Source: Bacteroidales bacterium
Lineage (GTDB): Bacteria; Bacteroidota; Bacteroidia; Bacteroidales; UBA12077
DNA: 6,316 nt
Reading direction: 5' to 3'
Assembly (NCBI GenBank): GCA_030643125.1
Contig: DAOWML010000141.1
Coordinates: 1 to 6,316, forward strand
Below, one piece after another: positions 1 through 5,330 of this stretch. The notes below the pieces were generated by a model. That model did no database searches and was not told where the DNA came from. It worked only from the letters and a program-made list of their open reading frames with translations. The number at the start of each line of letters is the position of its first letter. Position 1 is the first letter of the stretch. The position numbers and the translations under genes were made by a program.

Positions 1-561
1 TACGTATTGTGTGTAGGATCCAGAAATTGTTCAGAGAATAATTGTGTTTGTTCACAAATATGCTGTATGTATTCTATTAAACAGGGACAGCTGTTAATGG
101 GTGCATTACCTTTGGCCGATATCACTATTTATTATATTGATATAAGAGCTTTTGGTAAAGGATTTGAAGAATTTTACCAACAAAGCAAAGCAATGGGAGT
201 TGAGTTCGTAAAAGGGAAAATAGCAAATATTACTGAAAAAGAAAATGGGAATCTTATTCTACGACATGAAAATATTGAAACTGGTAATATTGATGAGGCT
301 GAACATGACCTTGTAGTTTTATCGGTAGGAATTCTTCCTAATTCAGAAATGACTTCATTATTCAAAAATGAAACATTAGAAACAGACGAATATAATTATA
401 TAAAACAGGTAGATGAAATGATAAGTCCTGCAAAAACAAGTATTGAAGGAGTTTTTGTTGCCGGATCAGCATCCTGGCCAATGGATATTCCCGACTCAAT
501 ACTTTCTGCAGGTGCAGCATCAGCAGAATCAGCCAGTTATATAAATAAGATAAAATCTTAA
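1..561 (+). CDS. hdrA: HdrA-type FAD/Fe-S oxidoreductase, C-terminal part (5' end cut off by window edge)
   Basis: The reading frame is open from base 1 and ends at TAA 559-561, so the window holds the last 186 residues. An HdrA signature opens it: CVGSR followed by cysteines ending in CSQICCMY, the part of the thioredoxin-reductase-like domain that helps bind a [4Fe-4S] cluster in HdrA. Next come YYIDIRAFGKGFEEFY, a near-perfect match to the classical HdrA motif, then DLVVLSVGILP and GVFVAGSASWPMDIPDS, the C-terminal FAD-contacting segment. The protein stops right after this domain, so it lacks the C-terminal double ferredoxin domain of full HdrA, as in QmoA-like short forms. Two extra cysteines (visible residues 10 and 15) sit inside the cysteine motif. 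It lies 101 bases upstream of a second hdrA in the same direction, which suggests the two form a heteromeric flavoprotein pair (inference). QmoA is an alternative, but the FGKGFEEFY motif favours HdrA proper. The TTG at 7 is not a real start. Confidence 0.9.
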   Translation, partial: YVLCVGSRNCSENNCVCSQICCMYSIKQGQLLMGALPLADITIYYIDIRAFGKGFEEFYQQSKAMGVEFVKGKIANITEKENGNLILRHENIETGNIDEAEHDLVVLSVGILPNSEMTSLFKNETLETDEYNYIKQVDEMISPAKTSIEGVFVAGSASWPMDIPDSILSAGAASAESASYINKIKS

Positions 562-610
562 TCAGATGAAACAGCCAATGGCTGAGATAATTATTGAGGC
601 ACACAAGTAG

Positions 611-643
611 ATGATTGTAAATATTGTACCAAATTTCAATCAT
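611..643 (+). other. Long imperfect hairpin between the two hdrA genes
   Basis: ATGATTG (611-617) pairs with CAATCAT (637-643), AAAT (619-622) with ATTT (633-636), and TTG (624-626) with CAA (630-632). This gives 14 base pairs with two single-base bulges (618 and 623) and a 3-base loop. No T-tract follows, so it is not a standard intrinsic terminator. It ends 19 bases before the hdrA start at 663. A role in mRNA processing, stability or translation is possible but unproven. Confidence 0.5.
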
Positions 644-662
644 GATACAAAATTTTAAACGT

Positions 663-2858
663 ATGAAAAATAAAATTGGAGTATATATCTGTCAGTGTGG
701 TGGTAACATATCGGATTATGTTGATGTGGAAAAAGTAAGAGAAGCAGTAAAAAACGAACCGGGTGTTGCTTTGGCTAAACATATGATGTTTACTTGTGCT
801 GATTCCAGTCAGAAAGAAATGATAGATGATATTAAAGAAAATAAGTTAGATGCTTTGGTTGTTGCTTCATGTTCTCCTAAACTCCATTTATATACTTTCA
901 GAAATGTAGCTGAAAGGGCAGGAATAAATCAATATAATTATATACAGGTTAATTTAAGAGAACAATGCTCCTGGGCTCACACCGACAAACCAAAAGATGC
1001 TACTATAAAAGGAATTGGACTTGTAAGAGCAGGAATAGCCAAAGTAAGGTTATCCAAAGCATTGGAAAAAATAACAATATCATCCTATAATGTCGTTACC
1101 ATTATTGGTGCGGGAGTATCCGGAATGAGAGCTGCAATTGAACTTGCAGATATGGGGACTGATGTTTACCTGATTGAAAAAGATCATTTTGTTGGTGGAC
1201 GACCAACTCAGATGGAGGAATTATTTCAGAGTAAGCAAACGGGAAAAGAAATCACTGAAAGATTATTCACCGAAATTAAAAAAAGAGAAAAAATAAAGCT
1301 TTTTACAGGGGCAGAACTGGAATCTTTAACCGGAAATATAGGAAATTTTCATGCTAAAGTGAAAATTAAACCACGGTATATCATTCCGGATTATGATAAG
1401 AAAAAGCTTAAAGAAGTTATAGAAAAATGTACTGATGAAGTTCCTGACGAATTTAACTTTGGATTGATTAAGAGAAAGGCTATTTATAAAAATTATGACA
1501 AGGCATTACCTGATATTCCTGTAATAGATAAAGATTCATTTAATCCTGATGATAAATTTCTTGAAACATATAAAGATTGTATTGACCTTAATCAGAAAGA
1601 AAAAATTCTGAATCTTAAATCAGGTGCAATTCTATTAACTACAGGTTTTGATTTGTATGAACCCAACAAAGGTGAATATGGATATGGAAATTTTGAAAAT
1701 GTAATTACCCTTCATCAATTAAAAAGAATTATCGAATTAAACGACAATGAAAAATTAATGTACAATAATAAAGATGTTAAACGAATTGTATTTATTTATT
1801 GTGTAGGAAGCAGACAAACTAAAGGAGAAAATAAATATTGCTCACGTTTTTGTTGCACTGCTGCAATTCATAGTTCTATTATTATTAAAAAGAGATATAA
1901 AGATATTAGATGTTGCCATATATACAGGGACATGAGGACCTACGGTAAACAGGAAATATTATATAATGAAGCAAGAGATCAAAAAGATATGTTCTTTAAA
2001 TTTAATGAAGAAGAACCCCCAATTATAGAAAAAGAAGGCGATAATACAATTGTTAAAATAAAAGATGTGCTACTCGAAGGACAAGAAATTGAGCTTATAC
2101 CGGATTTGGTTGTCCTTGTTACCGGGATGATTCCAAGAAAAGATACTCCGGCACTTGCAAATATTGTAAAAGCTCCTATTGGCCTTGATAAATTTTTTAA
2201 CGAGGTTCATCCAAAATTAAGGCCTGTAGAAACTGTTATCGATGGTGTCTTTATTGCCGGTTCATGTCAGGGACCAAAGAATATTACCGAATCAATAAAT
2301 TCTTCTCTGGCAGCATCGGCAAAAATTCATTCAATAATAAGTAGTGGAGAAATAAAGCTTGAACCAATAATTGCAACAATTAACAAAGATACCTGCGAAT
2401 GGTGCGGAAAATGTATTGAAGTTTGTGATTATGATGCAATAACAAAAACTGAATATAATGGTAAATCAATCGCTACTGTCAATATAGCACTTTGTAAAGG
2501 TGGCGGCATGTGTTTGCCGGTTTGTCCGGTTGATGCCATTGAAATTACAGGTTATTCCAACCTGGAAATAGAATCCATGATTGATGCTATAAATAAGGAA
2601 ATAAAAATAGAATCTACGGAAGAAGTAACTCCAGTTGATGAATCTGAACACAAGATGAAAGAAATGCCGGAAATCTGGAATAAAATCATAGAATCGCTTA
2701 AACAAGAACAAAAATCTATTTCACAAATTGCAGAAGGCACAAATCTTTCATTGCCTGTTATTACATATCATATAATGACTATGGTTAAATACGGATACGT
2801 AAATCCAACAGAAATGAACGATATGGATGAGTTTTATTTTTATGAATTAAAAAAATAG
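663..2858 (+). CDS. hdrA: HdrA-type FAD/Fe-S oxidoreductase with degenerate inserted ferredoxin domain and C-terminal winged-helix-like extension
   Basis: This 731-residue protein is probably the flavin subunit of a cytoplasmic Hdr-like complex, passing electrons between FAD and Fe-S clusters. I chose ATG 663 because it gives MKNKIGVYICQCGGNI, the usual HdrA N-terminus; TTG 624 and ATG 642 add unconserved residues and fall in a hairpin. The N-terminal HdrA domain (1-130) has conserved cysteines C10, C12, C45, C70 and C102. The thioredoxin-reductase-like domain has the FAD site GAGVSG (149-154), GGR (178-180), CVGSR (380-384), YCSRFCC (392-398) and GVFIAGSCQGPKNI (528-541). The inserted domain (about 232-315) keeps the HdrA outline (EVPDEFNFGLIKRKAIY) but only C256 and C306. 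The C-terminal ferredoxin domain has one complete cluster (C578, C581, C584, C588) and one with three cysteines (C611, C617, C621; G614 replaces the fourth). Residues 668-731 look like a winged helix-turn-helix after an acidic linker. QmoB or a QmoB-like HdrA is the main alternative name. Confidence 0.92.
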   Translation: MKNKIGVYICQCGGNISDYVDVEKVREAVKNEPGVALAKHMMFTCADSSQKEMIDDIKENKLDALVVASCSPKLHLYTFRNVAERAGINQYNYIQVNLREQCSWAHTDKPKDATIKGIGLVRAGIAKVRLSKALEKITISSYNVVTIIGAGVSGMRAAIELADMGTDVYLIEKDHFVGGRPTQMEELFQSKQTGKEITERLFTEIKKREKIKLFTGAELESLTGNIGNFHAKVKIKPRYIIPDYDKKKLKEVIEKCTDEVPDEFNFGLIKRKAIYKNYDKALPDIPVIDKDSFNPDDKFLETYKDCIDLNQKEKILNLKSGAILLTTGFDLYEPNKGEYGYGNFENVITLHQLKRIIELNDNEKLMYNNKDVKRIVFIYCVGSRQTKGENKYCSRFCCTAAIHSSIIIKKRYKDIRCCHIYRDMRTYGKQEILYNEARDQKDMFFKFNEEEPPIIEKEGDNTIVKIKDVLLEGQEIELIPDLVVLVTGMIPRKDTPALANIVKAPIGLDKFFNEVHPKLRPVETVIDGVFIAGSCQGPKNITESINSSLAASAKIHSIISSGEIKLEPIIATINKDTCEWCGKCIEVCDYDAITKTEYNGKSIATVNIALCKGGGMCLPVCPVDAIEITGYSNLEIESMIDAINKEIKIESTEEVTPVDESEHKMKEMPEIWNKIIESLKQEQKSISQIAEGTNLSLPVITYHIMTMVKYGYVNPTEMNDMDEFYFYELKK

Positions 2859-2897
2859 CATACTTATAATTTTATAAATGATTTATTAAAAATAATC

Positions 2898-2902
2898 GGA
2901 GG
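2898..2902 (+). promoter_or_regulatory. Ribosome binding site of hdrC
   Basis: GGAGG lies 8 bases before the ATG at 2911. It is a strong Shine-Dalgarno sequence, which the upstream hdrA gene lacks, and it fixes the hdrC start. Confidence 0.85.
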
Positions 2903-2910
2903 ATTTTATA

Positions 2911-3216
2911 ATGTCACTCAGGATAAATTTCGAAGTAATAGATAAAATTGAAGCCTTAGGTTCCAAAGGCATGGAGAAATGTTATAACTGCGGTAATTGC
3001 ATTGGAATTTGTCCTATGGAACTGGATATTTTGCCACGTAAAATATTTAGATATGCATTATTAGGAGTGCATGACAAAATTGTTGAAGAAAAAGAAATGA
3101 TCTTTTCATGTTTATTATGTAAACGTTGCGAAGAAAGCTGCCCAAGTGATGTTCCTATTGCAGAAAATATCAGAATATTAAGATATTATATAAATCATGA
3201 AGAGTTTAAAATTTAA
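2911..3216 (+). CDS. hdrC: HdrC-type double [4Fe-4S] ferredoxin subunit
   Basis: This small (101-residue) iron-sulfur protein has two complete CxxCxxCxxxCP motifs: C24, C27, C30, C34-P and C67, C70, C73, C77-P. The layout is that of HdrC, which relays electrons from HdrA to the catalytic HdrB subunit. It should be cytoplasmic, since it has no signal peptide or membrane segment. It is close to the minimal ferredoxin core and shorter than methanogen HdrC, which has longer ends. It also lacks the fused membrane part that defines QmoC and HdrE-like proteins. The gene follows hdrA by 52 bases and precedes hdrB by 14, both on the same strand, so a shared operon is very likely. A generic succinate-dehydrogenase-type or GlcF-type ferredoxin fragment is excluded by the adjacent separate HdrB gene. 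Confidence 0.9.
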   Translation: MSLRINFEVIDKIEALGSKGMEKCYNCGNCIGICPMELDILPRKIFRYALLGVHDKIVEEKEMIFSCLLCKRCEESCPSDVPIAENIRILRYYINHEEFKI

Positions 3217-3217
3217 C

Positions 3218-3223
3218 AGGAGA
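3218..3223 (+). promoter_or_regulatory. Ribosome binding site of hdrB
   Basis: AGGAGA begins two bases after the hdrC stop codon (TAA 3214-3216) and lies 7 bases before the ATG at 3231. This tight packing suggests translational coupling of hdrC and hdrB. Confidence 0.8.
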
Positions 3224-3230
3224 AACTATT

Positions 3231-4184
3231 ATGCCACTGCCAATTAAAGACGTATTAGGAATATTAGTAGATAATCTCAGAATAAGAAATAGTGTTTTGC
3301 CAATTTCAAAAAGAACTGCTACACGCTGGGCAAAAAAATGCAATATTCCTAAAGGTGGTGATACAGTTATTTATACCGGTTTAATGTATCAGATCGTCCC
3401 TTCAATTACTGCATTAGTGAAAACCCTTGAAAAAATGGAAGGCTCTTTTCTGCTTAAATTTATTTCATTGGGTCGATTTGTAAATAAATTCATTAACATC
3501 TCAAAGTTTTTTGGGATAATCGATAAAAAAGAGGTAAAACAACACAATAATACACTTTGCATTATTGCTAATCTTTTAAAAAAAGCAGATGTCGATTTTG
3601 GTTATTTGTATGAAGATGATTTGTATGTAGGAGCTCTGGCCTATGATTTAGGGGCAGATGATATTTTTAACAACCACATTGAAAAGGTATATGAGGTATT
3701 TAAAAAACACAATGTAAAAAAAATTATTACAACCGATCCGCATACCACAAATATGCTAAGGGAAATATTTCCCAAAAGATTAAGAAATTTTGATATTGAA
3801 GTAAAAAGCTATCTTGAAGTTTTAGCTGAAAGTGAAATTAAACCTACTAAACAACTAAATGATGAAATCGTCATTCATGATTCCTGTGTCTATGCCCGTC
3901 ATGAAGGTGTAATTGATCAGCCAAGAATTCTTTTAAATAATGCCGGAATAAAAACTTTAGATCCTGATGATAGCCGGGAATATACATTTTGTTGCGGAGG
4001 ACCTGTTGAATCATTATTCCCCGGGAAAGCATATGATATTGGGAAAAAACGCATTGAACAGTTGGAAAAAGCAGGTAAAAACTTTGTGGTAATGTGTCCG
4101 GTTTGCTACGCTAATTTATCGAGAGCCATCAATGGAAATGTTAAAATAAATGATATTGCTCAAATACTTGATAAAATATACTAA
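3231..4184 (+). CDS. hdrB: HdrB-type CCG-domain Fe-S oxidoreductase subunit with one intact CCG motif
   Basis: This 317-residue protein is the likely catalytic subunit of the Hdr-like complex. In HdrB and relatives (HdrD, DsrK, GlcF), CCG domains bind unusual [4Fe-4S] clusters that cleave or form disulfides or act on related substrates. The C-terminal half has a complete motif: C219, C254-C255-G and C289-P-V-C292, which is C-x34-CCG-x33-CxxC. The N-terminal half keeps the fold-like spacing of a first CCG domain (TVIYTGLMYQIVPS at 45-58, YLYEDDLYVGALAYDLG at 125-141, TTDPHTTNML at 167-176), but the cysteine positions are other residues. Methanogen HdrB binds two noncubane clusters, so this protein should bind one, as proposed for DsrK-like relatives. 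Residues 72-95 are hydrophobic but broken by charges, so I do not call a membrane segment. The substrate cannot be read from the sequence; coenzyme M-coenzyme B is unlikely in a bacterium. The gene ends 20 bases before the convergent regulator. Confidence 0.87.
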   Translation: MPLPIKDVLGILVDNLRIRNSVLPISKRTATRWAKKCNIPKGGDTVIYTGLMYQIVPSITALVKTLEKMEGSFLLKFISLGRFVNKFINISKFFGIIDKKEVKQHNNTLCIIANLLKKADVDFGYLYEDDLYVGALAYDLGADDIFNNHIEKVYEVFKKHNVKKIITTDPHTTNMLREIFPKRLRNFDIEVKSYLEVLAESEIKPTKQLNDEIVIHDSCVYARHEGVIDQPRILLNNAGIKTLDPDDSREYTFCCGGPVESLFPGKAYDIGKKRIEQLEKAGKNFVVMCPVCYANLSRAINGNVKINDIAQILDKIY

Positions 4185-4204
4185 ATTTTAAGATTCATCA
4201 AAAA

Positions 4205-4900
4205 TTATCCGTATTCACTAATTTTTCTTAACAAATCATAATTTGAAATAGAAAGAGTCTTTCCATGCATTTCAATTATACCATCATCTTTAAATTTTTT
4301 AAGCATTCGAATAACACTTTCTGTCGACATTCCAGTTAATTCAGCAAGTTCTTTTCTCGAAAGATTCATTTCAAAATTTCTTTCTTTAAAGATTCTTTCT
4401 GATAAACATAAAATAATATCAGCCATCCTGCCGTACAACTGCTTGTGAGTCAGGCAAAAAAATCTTCCAAAAGTTTGTAAAGAGTTTTCACATAATATAT
4501 TTATTATAGAACTTGCAAATTCCGCATTTTGTTTAATAATTTTTTTAAATATATTTATATCAATAAGGCTTGCTGTTGAATCAACATATGCTGATGATGA
4601 ATAATGAAACACATTATTATCCTCCATAATCGTAGTAAGCCCAATCAAATTCCCTGATGTGATTATCTTTAAAATTAAAGAATCATTTAATCCTTCCAGA
4701 TAAACCTTGGCTAATCCTTCTTTCAAAAATATAATATGCGGGGCAAATGTTCCGTGTTTGCAAATTACTTCACCTTTTTTATAACGAACTTCAATCTGGT
4801 TTTTACTTATCAAATCCTGTTCTTCTTCCGTTAACACATCGAAGCAAATACATTTAGAATTACTTACAGTGCAGCTATTTAACGCTGAGAATCTTTCCAT
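4205..4900 (-). CDS. Crp/Fnr-family transcriptional regulator
   Basis: This 231-residue protein has an N-terminal cyclic-nucleotide-type beta-roll sensor domain (about 24-130, with KKGEVICKHGTFAPHIIFLK), a dimerisation helix (about 130-155) and a C-terminal winged helix (about 178-215). The recognition helix MSTESVIRMLKKF (191-203) has E194 and R198 in the Glu-xxx-Arg arrangement by which CRP and FNR read the TGA half-site core. FNR's intervening Ser is Ile197 here. The N-terminus is cysteine-rich (C10, C17, C19), with C47, C137, C149 and C165 further in, so an oxygen- or redox-sensing cluster is possible. The spacing is not that of E. coli FNR, so the signal is unknown. The gene converges on hdrB and diverges from tusA, with a matching palindrome upstream. 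Control of itself, of tusA-yeeE and perhaps of the hdr operon is inferred. No Shine-Dalgarno sequence precedes the ATG, which is common in Bacteroidota. Confidence 0.93.
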   Translation of the reverse strand: MERFSALNSCTVSNSKCICFDVLTEEEQDLISKNQIEVRYKKGEVICKHGTFAPHIIFLKEGLAKVYLEGLNDSLILKIITSGNLIGLTTIMEDNNVFHYSSSAYVDSTASLIDINIFKKIIKQNAEFASSIINILCENSLQTFGRFFCLTHKQLYGRMADIILCLSERIFKERNFEMNLSRKELAELTGMSTESVIRMLKKFKDDGIIEMHGKTLSISNYDLLRKISEYG

Positions 4901-4944
4901 AAAGTTTTCATTATTAGAAACAAAGATTACAAATATAACATTAA

Positions 4945-4980
4945 ATCAGAAAAAAAACTGATTTGCATCAGCTTTCTGAC
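4945..4980. promoter_or_regulatory. Probable Crp/Fnr operator (FNR-like palindrome with flanking half-sites)
   Basis: CTGAT-TTGC-ATCAG at 4958-4971 is a perfect palindrome with the 5-4-5 layout of FNR/CRP-type boxes (FNR consensus TTGAT-N4-ATCAA). Further half-sites flank it: ATCAG at 4945-4949 and CTGAC at 4976-4980. An outer inverted repeat pairs TCAGAAA (4946-4952) with TTTCTGA (4973-4979). The centre lies about 64 bases before the regulator's ATG and about 126 before the tusA ATG, so it is better placed for autoregulation. Binding by the adjacent regulator is inferred from its Glu/Arg recognition residues. Confidence 0.65.
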
Positions 4981-5028
4981 TATGCAATCTCATAATTTAT
5001 ACTGGTGGTAAATCAATATGCTTTTCTT

Positions 5029-5057
5029 TTTGTGTGTTATTTAATTAACAATCTTTA
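5029..5057 (+). promoter_or_regulatory. Possible Bacteroidota-type promoter for tusA-yeeE
   Basis: TTTG at 5029-5032 and AATCTTTA at 5050-5057 roughly match the Bacteroidota -33 (TTTG) and -7 (TAnnTTTG) elements. The -7 match is imperfect at both ends and the 17-base spacing is slightly short. If real, transcription would begin near 5063 and leave a short leader without a Shine-Dalgarno sequence. This is a weak call. Confidence 0.22.
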
Positions 5058-5090
5058 CATCATCGAAAATTAACAAAAAATTATACGATT

Positions 5091-5321
5091 ATGGAAATTA
5101 AAGAAACATTAGATTGTAAAGGGCTTTCATGTCCAATGCCAATGATGAAACTGGCTAAAGCAATAAAGGGATTAAGCTCAGGTGAAGTTTTAGAAATGCT
5201 TGGAACCGATCCTGGAACAAAATCTGATTTGCCAAAATGGTGCGAAAAAACTGGCAACACAATAGTTGAAGAAGGTGAAGTTGAAAGTGGTGTTTTCAGA
5301 TTTCTAATTCAAAAAAAATAG
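5091..5321 (+). CDS. tusA: TusA/SirA-family sulfur carrier protein
   Basis: This 76-residue cytoplasmic protein is close to the usual TusA length. It has the family signature LDCKGLSCPMPMMKLAKAIK (7-26), in which C14 of the Cys-Pro-x-Pro motif is the persulfide-carrying residue. It also has GTDPGTKSDLPKWCEKTG (38-55), matching the usual TusA segment with DP and a Trp/Phe-Cys pair (C51), and a final beta strand, FRFLIQKK. TusA proteins accept sulfane sulfur and pass it on, either to biosynthesis (tRNA thiolation, molybdenum cofactor) or to dissimilatory sulfur enzymes. Direct coupling to a YeeE-type transporter gene points to handling of imported sulfur, as in the YeeD-YeeE (TsuB-TsuA) thiosulfate uptake pair. 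C9 is an additional cysteine near the active site. No Shine-Dalgarno sequence precedes the ATG. The gene probably opens a two-gene or longer operon. Confidence 0.93.
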   Translation: MEIKETLDCKGLSCPMPMMKLAKAIKGLSSGEVLEMLGTDPGTKSDLPKWCEKTGNTIVEEGEVESGVFRFLIQKK

Positions 5322-5325
5322 GAGG
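5320..5325 (+). promoter_or_regulatory. Ribosome binding site of the yeeE-like transporter gene
   Basis: AGGAGG overlaps the tusA stop codon (TAG 5319-5321) and lies 5 bases before the ATG at 5331. It fixes the start of the transporter and suggests its translation is coupled to tusA. Confidence 0.88.
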
Positions 5326-5330
5326 TAAAA

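Noticed and set aside
174..365. 63-residue minus-strand open frame
   Set aside because: It is antisense to the first hdrA, in a region where the plus-strand protein is clearly conserved.
362..643. 93-residue minus-strand open frame over the end of the first hdrA and the gap
   Set aside because: It is antisense to the conserved HdrA C-terminus, has low-complexity Leu/Tyr/Ile composition and matches no motif.
566..658. Two tiny plus-strand frames in the hdrA-hdrA gap (14 codons at 566-610 and 15 codons at 611-658)
   Set aside because: They have no ribosome binding site or known motif, and the second is largely made of hairpin arms. They could be leader peptides, but nothing supports that.
624..662. 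Upstream starts for the full-length hdrA (TTG 624, ATG 642)
   Set aside because: The extra residues are not HdrA-like, there is no ribosome binding site, and both sit in the hairpin; ATG 663 gives the conserved N-terminus.
2466..2740. Two overlapping minus-strand open frames (2466-2711 and 2552-2740)
   Set aside because: Both are antisense to the ferredoxin and winged-helix part of hdrA and have no independent support.
1..2858. Naming the two flavoproteins qmoA and qmoB
   Set aside because: Gene order and the short first protein fit, but the FGKGFEEFY motif is classical HdrA, no aprAB genes are visible and no MvhD-like domain is seen at the C-terminus of the second protein. It is kept as an alternative only.
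4172..4201. Possible bidirectional terminator between hdrB and the regulator (TAAAAT/ATTTTA, plus TTGAT/ATCAA outside it)
   Set aside because: The inner 6-bp stem is all A-T and the outer arms are out of register. In such AT-rich DNA this could arise by chance, though some terminator is expected in the 20-base convergent gap.
4951..4957. A-tract beside the operator as a terminator or sequencing artefact
   Set aside because: It lies in a divergent promoter region outside any reading frame, and similar A-runs are common throughout the window.
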